Assembly: GCF_001908185.1 (NCBI RefSeq)
Contig: NZ_LGHM01000150.1
Span: forward strand, 1 to 64,000
Direction of reading: 5' to 3'
Origin: Bradyrhizobium sp. AS23.2
GTDB taxonomy: Bacteria > Pseudomonadota > Alphaproteobacteria > Rhizobiales > Xanthobacteraceae
Length of the DNA stretch: 64,000 nt
The notes under the pieces were generated by a model. It had not been told where the DNA came from and made no database searches. It saw only the letters and a list, made by a program, of their open reading frames with translations. Position 1 is the stretch's first letter; each line of letters begins with the position of its first letter. Below are positions 44,686 through 52,257 of this stretch, piece after piece. The position numbers and the translations under genes were made by a program.

Positions 44686-47475
44686 TTACGCCGCCGGCTG
44701 AACCGCCTTGTCGCTGGCCATCACATGGGTCAGCGCGCGCTTGATCGCGGACTGGCGGGTCGGGGCGGTGATCTGCGCACCGAGGAGGTCGGTGACGTAG
44801 AACACGTCGCGCGCGCGCTCGCCGAAGGTCGCGACATGGGCCGAGGCGATGTTGAGATTGAGCTTCGAGATCGCCGTGGTCAGCTCGTAGAGCAGGCCGG
44901 GGCGGTCGAGGCCGGAGACCTCGATCACGGTGTGACGGTCGGACCATTGGTTGTTGATGGTCACTTCCGGCTCGACCACGAAGGGCCGCGCCTTGCCGCG
45001 CACGGTGCGCCGCGCCACGACTTCCGGCAGGCGCAGCTTGCCTTCGAGCACGTCCTCGATCATCTCGCCGATGCGGGTGGCGCGCCGGCCCTCGTCCTCG
45101 TCGCGGTCGTATTCCCGTGAGATCGAGATGGTGTCGAGCGCGCGGCCGTCGGTCGTGGTGTAGATCTGGGCATCGACGATGTTGGCGCCGGCCGAGGCAC
45201 AGGCGCCCGCGATGATCGAGAGCAGCCAGGGATGGTCGGCGGCGAAGATCGTGAGCTCGGTGACGCCGCGCACCTCGTCGAAGCCGACATTGATCGCGAG
45301 CTTGTGGCCGGCCTGTTCGCTGGAGCGGACGAAGCGGGCGTGGCGGATCTTTCGCGGCAGCTCGACCTTGAGCCAGTAGGCCGGATAGTGTCGGCCGATA
45401 TAGGCGTCGAGCTCCTCCTTCGGCCACTCGGCAAAGGCCATGCGGAATTCGGCATAAGCAGCCGCAAGCCGCTTGCCGCGGTCGACCTCCGAGAAGCCGC
45501 CGGTCAGCACCGGCTCGGTCTCATAATAGAGAGAGCGCAGCAGCTGCGCCTTCCAGCCGTTCCACACGCCCGGACCGACGCCGCGAATGTCGGCGGTGGT
45601 CAGAATCGTGAGCAGCTTCATCTGCTCGACCGACTGCACGACGGCAGCAAAATTCTCGATGGTCTTGCGGTCGGAGAGATCGCGCGACTGCGCGACCGTC
45701 GACATGGTCAGGTGTTCCTCGATCAGCCAGGCCACGAGCTCGGTGTCGGCCGGGCTGAAGCCGAATCGCGGACAGAGCCGGCGCGCGACCTTGGCGCCCG
45801 CGATCGAGTGATCCTCGGGCCGGCCCTTGGCGACATCGTGCAACAGCGTCGCGATGTAGATCACCGCGCGATGTTCGGGCCGGGTCTTGCGCATGAGGTC
45901 GCTGGCGAGCGCGAACTCCTCGATGCCGCCGCGTTCGATGTCCTGGAGAAAGCCGATGCAACGGATCAGGTGCTCGTCGACGGTGTAGTGATGATACATG
46001 TTGAACTGCATCATCGAGACGATCTTGCCGAAGGCGCGGATGAAGTGGCCGAGCACGCCGGTCTCGTTCATCCGCCGCAGCACGATCTCTGCGTTGTCGG
46101 ACGTCAGGATATCCATGAACAGACGGTTGGCTTCGGGGTTCTCGCGAAGCTGCGCGTTAATCAGGCCGAGCGAACGCGTCACGTCGCGCATCGCGTCCGG
46201 ATGGAAGGCGAGGTTGTTCTTCTGCGCCAGGCGGAAGATGCGGATCAGGTTGACCGGATCGTGCTTGAACACGTCGGGCGCGGCGACGTTGATGCGGTTG
46301 TTGTCGACGATGAAGTCGTCGCTGTCAGGCACGCGCCGCTTCGCCGGCGTGGGGCGCAGCCGCGCCATCATGCGGCTCAAGACCGGCGCGGGCTTGGCCT
46401 GCTGGTCCTCGAGCTTGGCGCAGAGGATGGCGGTCAGGTTGCCCACCTCCTTGGCGACCAGGAAGTAGTGCTTCATGAACCGCTCGACGTCCTGCATGCC
46501 GGGATGCGAGGTGTAGCCGAGCCGGACCGCGATCTCGCGCTGGAGGTCGAAGGAGAGGCGCTCCTCGGCGCGGCCAGAGTAGAAATGCAGATTGCAGCGT
46601 ACCGACCAGAGGAAATCGGCGCAGCGGCGGAAGGTGCGGTATTCCTGCGCATCGAACACGCCGCGCTCGACCAGCTCGTTCGTGTCGCGCACGCGGTAGA
46701 CGTATTTGGCGATCCAGAACAGCGTGTGAAGGTCGCGGAGGCCGCCCTTGCCGTCCTTGACGTTGGGTTCGACCAGGTAGCGCGACTGGCCGCCGCGGCG
46801 GTGCCGCTCCTCGCGCTCGGCGAGCTTTGCGGTGACGAATTCGGATGCGGTGCCCTGCACGACTTCCTTGTCGAAGCGCGCGACCAGCTCGTCATAGAGC
46901 GGCTGGTCGCCGGTGAGGAAGCGCGTCTCCAGGATCGCGGTGCGGATCGTCATGTCGCCGCGCGCCTGCCGGATCGATTCATCGACCGAACGCGTGGCGT
47001 GACCGACCTTCAGCCCCATGTCCCAGAGGCAGTAGAGGATCGCTTCGGCGACCTGCTCGCCCCAGGCAGTCTGCTTGTAGGGCAGGATGAAGAGCAGATC
47101 GATGTCGGACTCGGGGGCCATCAGGCCGCGGCCATAGCCGCCGGTCGCCACCACCGCCATGCGCTCGGCGCCGCTCGGGATCGGCGAGCGGTAGAGATGA
47201 CGGGTGGCCGCCGAGTACAGGATACGGATGATCTCGTCCTGGACATGACACAGCCGCTCGGCGCAACGGCGGCCGTGGCGGTCCTTCAGCAGGAGCGCCT
47301 GTGCCGCGGCGCGGGCCTCGATCAGCTCGGCCTTGAGCAACTGCGCCACGGCCGTGCGGAACGTGTCCTCGCGTCCCTCATGCTTCTCGGCAAGCGCATC
47401 GATCGCGGCGGTGATCCGCGCGGTGCCGAAGCGATCGTCTACCTCGGCCTTGTGCTCAGTCGCGACGCTGTCCAT
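44686..47475 (-). CDS. glnD: Bifunctional PII uridylyltransferase/uridylyl-removing enzyme
   Basis: The 929-residue nitrogen sensor starts at ATG 47475 (a GTG at 47511 is an alternative). It has a nucleotidyltransferase domain with GGYGRG (112-117) and the metal-binding Asp124-x-Asp126, a central helical region, an HD hydrolase domain (ATLLHDVAKGRPEDHS) and two C-terminal ACT domains that bind glutamine. It uridylylates PII (GlnB/GlnK) when glutamine is low and removes UMP when it is high, controlling glutamine synthetase and Ntr gene expression. It is divergent from the ssu-like operon and about 4.8 kb from mutS. Confidence 0.93.
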   Translation of the reverse strand: MDSVATEHKAEVDDRFGTARITAAIDALAEKHEGREDTFRTAVAQLLKAELIEARAAAQALLLKDRHGRRCAERLCHVQDEIIRILYSAATRHLYRSPIPSGAERMAVVATGGYGRGLMAPESDIDLLFILPYKQTAWGEQVAEAILYCLWDMGLKVGHATRSVDESIRQARGDMTIRTAILETRFLTGDQPLYDELVARFDKEVVQGTASEFVTAKLAEREERHRRGGQSRYLVEPNVKDGKGGLRDLHTLFWIAKYVYRVRDTNELVERGVFDAQEYRTFRRCADFLWSVRCNLHFYSGRAEERLSFDLQREIAVRLGYTSHPGMQDVERFMKHYFLVAKEVGNLTAILCAKLEDQQAKPAPVLSRMMARLRPTPAKRRVPDSDDFIVDNNRINVAAPDVFKHDPVNLIRIFRLAQKNNLAFHPDAMRDVTRSLGLINAQLRENPEANRLFMDILTSDNAEIVLRRMNETGVLGHFIRAFGKIVSMMQFNMYHHYTVDEHLIRCIGFLQDIERGGIEEFALASDLMRKTRPEHRAVIYIATLLHDVAKGRPEDHSIAGAKVARRLCPRFGFSPADTELVAWLIEEHLTMSTVAQSRDLSDRKTIENFAAVVQSVEQMKLLTILTTADIRGVGPGVWNGWKAQLLRSLYYETEPVLTGGFSEVDRGKRLAAAYAEFRMAFAEWPKEELDAYIGRHYPAYWLKVELPRKIRHARFVRSSEQAGHKLAINVGFDEVRGVTELTIFAADHPWLLSIIAGACASAGANIVDAQIYTTTDGRALDTISISREYDRDEDEGRRATRIGEMIEDVLEGKLRLPEVVARRTVRGKARPFVVEPEVTINNQWSDRHTVIEVSGLDRPGLLYELTTAISKLNLNIASAHVATFGERARDVFYVTDLLGAQITAPTRQSAIKRALTHVMASDKAVQPAA

Positions 47476-47608
47476 GTCCCACCGGATATAAGAGGTGACA
47501 GGCGCTGTCACCCGCCATTCTCAGGCAATAGTCGTTCCATGCTGGGAAGGGCCGGTTTTGGGCAAATTTGTTCTCGGCTGGAGGGCTTTCCAGGGGCGGA
47601 TTTTCCTG

Positions 47609-47643
47609 TTGACCTCTAGATATAACTCATTGAAAAACAATGA
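47609..47643 (+). promoter_or_regulatory. Promoter/operator candidate for the ssu-like operon
   Basis: TTGACC (47609-47614) resembles a -35 box, followed by AT-rich sequence. A perfect inverted repeat TCATTG-AAAAA-CAATGA (47627-47643) lies 19 bases upstream of the start codon. This AT-rich patch stands out from its GC-rich surroundings. Confidence 0.45.
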
Positions 47644-47662
47644 AGTTTTGAAGGGGCTGGGC

Positions 47663-48634
47663 ATGATCAGGATTACACGACGCATTCTGCTGGCGGGAAC
47701 GGTGGCGCTCGCGATAACCCCCGCGGCACAGGCGGCGGATCCGCTCAAGGAAATCCGTATCGACTGGGCGACCTACAATCCGGTGTCGATGGTCCTGAAG
47801 CAGAAGGGGCTTCTTGAGAAGGAGTTTGCCAAGGACGGCATCAGCGTCACCTGGGTGCAGTCGGCCGGCTCCAACAAGGCGCTCGAATTCCTCAACGCCG
47901 GCTCGATCGATTTCGGCTCGACCGCGGGCTCGGCGGCGCTGGTCGCCCGCATCAACGGCAACCCGATCAAGTCGATTTATGTCTATTCGCGTCCAGAATG
48001 GACCGCGCTGGTGACGGGCAAGGACTCCAAGATTGCGAGCGTTGCGGGTCTCAAGGGCAAGCGCGTCGCGGTGACACGTGGCACCGATCCGCACATCTTC
48101 CTGGTGCGTGCGCTGCTCAGCGCCGGCCTGACCGAAAAGGATATTACGCCGGTGCTGCTGCAGCATGCCGACGGCAAGACCGCGCTGATCCGCGGCGATG
48201 TCGACGCCTGGGCCGGCCTCGATCCGATGATGGCGCAGGCCGAGGTCGAGGAGGGCGCGAAGCTGTTCTACCGCAAGGCCGACGCCAACACCTGGGGCAT
48301 CCTCAATGTGCGCGAGCAGTTCCTGAAGGACTATCCGGACGCTGCCCGCCGCGTGCTCGCGGTGTATGAAGAGGCGCGCAAATATTCGCTGGCGAACTAC
48401 GACGAGCTGAAGAAGACCTTCATCGCCGTGACCAAGCTGCCCGAAGCCGTCGTCGACAAGCAGCTCAAGGAGCGTACCGAGCTGACCCACAGCCGCATCG
48501 GCGCGCCCCAGCGCGAGTCGATCCTCGCTGCGGGCCTCGCCCTGCAGCAGGCCGGCGTCGTCGACGCCAAGGTCGACGTGAAGGCAACACTCGACGCGCT
48601 GATCGACGATCAGGTCCCGCTGCCGACGAATTAG
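47663..48634 (+). CDS. Sulfonate/taurine-type ABC substrate-binding protein
   Basis: The product is 323 residues from ATG 47663, with a twin-Arg-like signal peptide (MIRITRRILLAGTVALAITPAAQA). The mature SsuA/NMT1-type periplasmic protein begins IRIDWATYNPVSMVLKQKGLLEKEFAKDGI and contains QSAGSNKALEFLNAGSIDFGSTAGSAALVAR, the ligand-cleft signature of aliphatic sulfonate binders. It heads an operon with permease and ATPase genes (48904-50539). No monooxygenase ssuD or reductase ssuE is nearby, so the cargo may be a sulfonate, taurine, nitrate-like or other small organic compound. Confidence 0.8.
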   Translation: MIRITRRILLAGTVALAITPAAQAADPLKEIRIDWATYNPVSMVLKQKGLLEKEFAKDGISVTWVQSAGSNKALEFLNAGSIDFGSTAGSAALVARINGNPIKSIYVYSRPEWTALVTGKDSKIASVAGLKGKRVAVTRGTDPHIFLVRALLSAGLTEKDITPVLLQHADGKTALIRGDVDAWAGLDPMMAQAEVEEGAKLFYRKADANTWGILNVREQFLKDYPDAARRVLAVYEEARKYSLANYDELKKTFIAVTKLPEAVVDKQLKERTELTHSRIGAPQRESILAAGLALQQAGVVDAKVDVKATLDALIDDQVPLPTN

Positions 48635-48674
48635 TTTGGTTCTTAAGACGCGTGCCGCCGCAACAAACTCCGCC

Positions 48675-48850
48675 GTCGTCCCGGGGCGCGAAGCGAGCCC
48701 GGGACCCATAACCACAGGGAGTGGTTGTGGCACGAAGACGGTAACTCCGAGTCCCCGTAACCACGTCTCCCTGTGGTTATGGGGCCCGGATCTGCGCTCC
48801 GCCCTGGACAACGCAACGCGTTGCCAAGAGCTGCGCTTGTCCGGGACGAC
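48675..48850. repeat. Fold-back repeat inside the ssu-like operon
   Basis: GTCGTCCCGG (left) and CCGGGACGAC (right) are perfect arms; inner CCATAACCACAGGGAG / CTCCCTGTGGTTATGG is a perfect pair. It lies between the binding-protein and permease genes, so if the three genes share a transcript, this hairpin is intercistronic. Confidence 0.88.
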
Positions 48851-48903
48851 AGCCGAGATTGCCGCGCCATTGCATTCCCTCGCCAGACGCGCTTGCTAAA
48901 GCC

Positions 48904-49749
48904 ATGATCTCCGACGCGCCCGCCTTGCAACGATCCTCGGAACCGGCCGAAAGCGCCGTCGCGCCCTCGCGGCTGTCCCGCTACGTGCGGCCGGCGCTGG
49001 GGCTGTTGCTGCCGGTCACGCTCGCGCTGGGCTGGGAGCTCGTGGTCTGGCTCGGCTGGTCCAATGGCCGATTGGTGCCGCCGCCCTCGCGCATCTTTGC
49101 CACCATCACCGAGCTCGCCCGCTCCGGCGAGCTGGTCCGCCACATCGCCGCGACGCTTTGGCGGGTCGGCCTCGGCTTCGCGTTCGGCGTCATCGCGGGC
49201 ACGCTGCTAGGTGCCATCTCCGGTTATTGGTCGCTGGCGCGCCGGCTGCTCGATCCAACGGTGCAGGCGCTGCGCGCGATCCCTTCGCTCGCCTGGGTGC
49301 CGCTGTTCATCCTCTGGCTCGGCATCTTCGAGACCTCGAAGATCGCGCTGATCGCGGTCGGCGTGTTCTTCCCGGTCTATCTCGGCGTGATGGGCGCGAT
49401 CCTCTCGGTGGACCGCAAGGTCGTCGAGGTCGGCCGTGTCTTCCGCCTCTCCGGGTTCGCCATGATCCGCCGCATCCTGCTGCCTGCGGTGCTGCCGGCC
49501 TATGTCGTGTCCTTGCGCGTCGGTCTCGGCCTTGGCTGGATGTTCGTGGTCGCGGCCGAGCTGATCGGCGCCTCCGAAGGCCTCGGCTATCTCCTGCTCG
49601 ACGGCCAGCAGCTCGGCAAGCCCGCGCAGATTTTGGCTGCGATCGTGATCTTCGCCATCCTCGGCAAGCTCACGGACTGGCTGATCGAGGTCGCGGCCGC
49701 GCCCTTCCTGCGCTGGCAGGACGCCTTCGGGCGCGCGAAGGGAGCTTGA
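48904..49749 (+). CDS. Sulfonate/taurine-type ABC permease
   Basis: The 281-residue inner-membrane permease has a hydrophilic N-terminus (1-30) and six helices. It shows the BPD_transp_1 EAA-loop pattern VEVGRVFRLSGFAMIRRILLPAVLPAYVVSLRVGLGLGWMFVVAAELIG typical of SsuC/TauC. ATG 48904 was chosen over the upstream frame, which runs through the repeat. It is followed after 4 bases by the ATPase gene. Confidence 0.85.
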   Translation: MISDAPALQRSSEPAESAVAPSRLSRYVRPALGLLLPVTLALGWELVVWLGWSNGRLVPPPSRIFATITELARSGELVRHIAATLWRVGLGFAFGVIAGTLLGAISGYWSLARRLLDPTVQALRAIPSLAWVPLFILWLGIFETSKIALIAVGVFFPVYLGVMGAILSVDRKVVEVGRVFRLSGFAMIRRILLPAVLPAYVVSLRVGLGLGWMFVVAAELIGASEGLGYLLLDGQQLGKPAQILAAIVIFAILGKLTDWLIEVAAAPFLRWQDAFGRAKGA

Positions 49750-49753
49750 GGCG

Positions 49754-50539
49754 ATGCTGGCGCTCGCCCGGGTCAGCAAGACCTATCCAAACGGTGTGCA
49801 GGCGCTGGCGCGCTTCTCCGCCGAGATCAGGCAGGGCGAGATCATCGCCATCATCGGCGGCTCCGGCTGCGGCAAGTCCACGCTGCTGCGCGCCATCGCC
49901 GGCCTCGACCGCGCCAGCTCGGGCACTGTGACGCTCGACAGCGAGGCGATCGCCTCGCCGCACGCCAAGATCGGCATCATCTTCCAGGAGCCGCGGCTGC
50001 TGCCCTGGCTCAGCGTCGCCGACAATATCGGCTTCGGCCTTGCCGATTTGCCCGCGACTGAGCGGCGCGAGAAGGTGGCGCGCGCGCTCGAGCGCGTCGA
50101 CCTCGCCGACAAGGCGCAGGCCTGGCCGCGTGAGCTCTCCGGCGGACAGGCGCAGCGTGTCGCGATCGCGCGCGCGCTGGTGCCGCAGCCTGAAGTGCTG
50201 CTGCTCGACGAGCCGTTCTCCGCGCTCGATGCCTTCACGCGCCGCGATCTCCAGGATCATTTGCTCGACCTCTGGGCCGACACGCGCCCGACATTGATCC
50301 TCGTCACACATGACGTCGACGAGGCCGTGGTGCTGGCCGATCGCGTGCTGGTGATGCGGCCGCGGCCGGGCCGGCTGTTCGACCAGATCGAGATCAATCT
50401 GGGTCGGCCGCGCGACCGCAATTCGCTGCTGTTCGAGAACTTCAAGCGAAGCGTGCTGACGTCACTTGACCGTTCGCTCGATCGCAGCGTGCCCGACCGT
50501 GACGCAACCCAGGGTCCCGGTCAGGCCATGTGGTGGTGA
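49754..50539 (+). CDS. Sulfonate/taurine-type ABC ATPase
   Basis: The 261-residue ATPase has Walker A GGSGCGKST (about 35-43), signature LSGGQAQR, Walker B VLLLDEPFSALDAFTR and switch VTHDVDEA, typical of SsuB/TauB. The C-terminal 30 residues (SLDRSLDRSVPDRDATQGPGQAMWW) contain a short imperfect SLDR repeat and are not conserved in the family. It completes the three-gene transporter. Confidence 0.87.
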   Translation: MLALARVSKTYPNGVQALARFSAEIRQGEIIAIIGGSGCGKSTLLRAIAGLDRASSGTVTLDSEAIASPHAKIGIIFQEPRLLPWLSVADNIGFGLADLPATERREKVARALERVDLADKAQAWPRELSGGQAQRVAIARALVPQPEVLLLDEPFSALDAFTRRDLQDHLLDLWADTRPTLILVTHDVDEAVVLADRVLVMRPRPGRLFDQIEINLGRPRDRNSLLFENFKRSVLTSLDRSLDRSVPDRDATQGPGQAMWW

Positions 50540-50593
50540 CAATTTCTCTCCGAGCCGGTACATCGAGGGGCGATTTTTCCGGGAGAGAACCAA

Positions 50594-51103
50594 ATGGACG
50601 CCGCAGCACTGCGCCAGATGCAGGCCCCGATCAAGGAACGCTACAAGACCGATCCCAAGGCCGCGATGATCACGCTGAAGGCCAAGGGCTCGACCGACAG
50701 CGACGGCATCGCCTGCAAGGTCGAGACCGGCCGCGCCATTGCAATGGCTGGCCTGCATCCGGCCACGGGCGGCTCCGGCCTCGAGCTCTGCTCCGGTGAC
50801 ATGCTGCTGGAAGCGCTGGTCGCCTGCGCCGGCGTCACGCTGAAATCGGTCGCGACCGCGATCGAGGTGCCGCTGAAGACCGGTAACGTCTATGCCGAGG
50901 GTGATCTCGACTTCCGCGGCACGCTCGGCGTCGACAAGGAGACTCCGGTCGGCTTCGCCGAGATCCGCCTGCGCTTCGAGGTCGACACCGACGCGCCGCA
51001 GGACAAGCTCGATCTGCTGCTCAAGCTCACCGAGCGCTATTGCGTGGTCTATCAGACCATCAAGAACGGCCCGAAGGTTTCGGTGTCGATGCAGCGGATG
51101 TGA
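50594..51103 (+). CDS. OsmC family peroxiredoxin-like protein
   Basis: The 169-residue protein starts at ATG 50594 after GGGAGAG. The OsmC fold is recognisable from LLEALVACAGVTLKSVA with Cys78 and LTERYCVVYQTI with Cys150, the two catalytic thiols that reduce organic hydroperoxides. It lies 55 bases after the ABC ATPase on the same strand and could be in the same transcript. A role in protecting against organic peroxides is expected for the family; YhfA-like members have unknown function. Confidence 0.82.
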   Translation: MDAAALRQMQAPIKERYKTDPKAAMITLKAKGSTDSDGIACKVETGRAIAMAGLHPATGGSGLELCSGDMLLEALVACAGVTLKSVATAIEVPLKTGNVYAEGDLDFRGTLGVDKETPVGFAEIRLRFEVDTDAPQDKLDLLLKLTERYCVVYQTIKNGPKVSVSMQRM

Positions 51104-51130
51104 GGGGCGAAAGTCGTATCCCAACGATCG

Positions 51131-51341
51131 GTGTCGTTCCCGCCTAGTACGCAATTGCGCACGGGGGGGTGGGAACCCATAACCCCAGGCCGTGGTGCTT
51201 TCGCACGGTCGTCGCCCCAGCTTTGTGAATAACTGCGGCCTGTGGCTATGGATTCCGGGCTCGCGCTTTGCGCGCCCCGGAATGACGGTGAGAGTTACTT
51301 TACGTTCCATCCGGATCCGCGCTTCGCTTGTCCGGGACGAC
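51131..51341. repeat. Composite fold-back repeat (one element nested in another)
   Basis: Inverted GGGAACCCATAACCCCAGGCC / GGCCTGTGGCTATGGATTCC arms, and CATCCGGATCCGCGCTTCGCTTGTCCGGGACGAC at the right end, come from two different members of the GTCGTCCCGG and GTCATTCCGG families. The pattern suggests that one element inserted into another. It occupies the whole gap before the next membrane protein gene. Confidence 0.7.
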
Positions 51342-51350
51342 AAAGAAGAA

Positions 51351-52154
51351 ATGCCCCCCGAACTCCACTTCATCCTCTTCCTTCTCCTGCGCATGGCGAT
51401 CGCGGCCGCGTTCGTTGTGTCGGCATCTGTTATCACCGAGCGCTCAGGTCCGGTGATCGGTGCGCTGGTGGCGACGCTGCCGATCTCGGCAGGGCCCTCC
51501 TACGTCTTCCTTGCGCTCGACCACGATGCCGCTTTCATCGCGCAAGGCGCACTGTCGAGCCTTCCGGTCAACGCTGCGACGATCGTCCTGGGGCTCACCT
51601 ATGTCGTGCTGGCGCAGCGGCATAGCTTTGCCGTGAGTGTCGGAAGCGCGGTCGCAGTGTGGATCGTGCTGGCGTCCATCATCCGTCTGTTTGACTGGAC
51701 CTTGATGGCAGGACTCGCCGTGAACCTGGTTGCCTTCGGCATCTGCATTCCGCTGCTCGCAAAGTACCGCCACGTGAAGATGCCGCTGGTGACGCGTCGC
51801 TGGTACGACATTCCGTTCCGCGCCTCGCTGGTCGCGACGCTGGTCGCGATCGTGGTCTCGACCTCGGGCTGGGTCGGCCCGCGGGTCTCCGGCGTGATCG
51901 CGCTCTACCCGATCGTCTTCACCAGCATGATGGTGATCCTGCACCCGCGCATCGGCGGCCCGCCGACCGCCGCCGTGCTCGCCAACTCGGCCTGGGGCCT
52001 GCTCGGCTTCGGCATGGCGATCGCGGTGCTGCATGTGGGGGCTGGAAACTTCGGCTCGGCGATCGGCCTCAGCCTGGGGCTCGCCACCTGCATCGTGTGG
52101 AATCTGACGTTGTGGTGGAACGGGCGGAGGAAACGAGTCATCCCCGCGGCGTAG
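51351..52154 (+). CDS. Membrane protein of unknown function
   Basis: I chose ATG 51351 (MPPELHFILFLLLRMAIAAAFVV), 9 bases after the composite repeat, with a weak AGAAGAA site; the frame is open back through the repeat. The 267-residue protein has about eight hydrophobic helices, with polar residues only in short loops (for example KYRHVKMPLVTRRWYD near 142-157). It resembles small permease-like proteins of unknown function. No catalytic motif is seen. It is convergent with mutS. Confidence 0.65.
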   Translation: MPPELHFILFLLLRMAIAAAFVVSASVITERSGPVIGALVATLPISAGPSYVFLALDHDAAFIAQGALSSLPVNAATIVLGLTYVVLAQRHSFAVSVGSAVAVWIVLASIIRLFDWTLMAGLAVNLVAFGICIPLLAKYRHVKMPLVTRRWYDIPFRASLVATLVAIVVSTSGWVGPRVSGVIALYPIVFTSMMVILHPRIGGPPTAAVLANSAWGLLGFGMAIAVLHVGAGNFGSAIGLSLGLATCIVWNLTLWWNGRRKRVIPAA

Positions 52155-52164
52155 CATTCGCCTT

Positions 52165-52249
52165 GTAGGGTGGGTTAGCCGAACGCGTAACCCACCACTT
52201 CTCGTGCGGCGATCAAGGTGGTGGGTTACGCTTCGCTAACCCACCCTAC
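52165..52249. repeat. Fold-back repeat between convergent genes, GTAGGGTGGGTTAGC family
   Basis: GTAGGGTGGGTTAGC (52165-52179) and GCTAACCCACCCTAC (52235-52249) are perfect 15-base arms, with inner CGTAACCCACCA / TGGTGGGTTACG. It sits between the membrane-protein stop and the mutS stop and can serve both as a 3' hairpin. Confidence 0.9.
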
Positions 52250-52257
52250 GGCACCGT

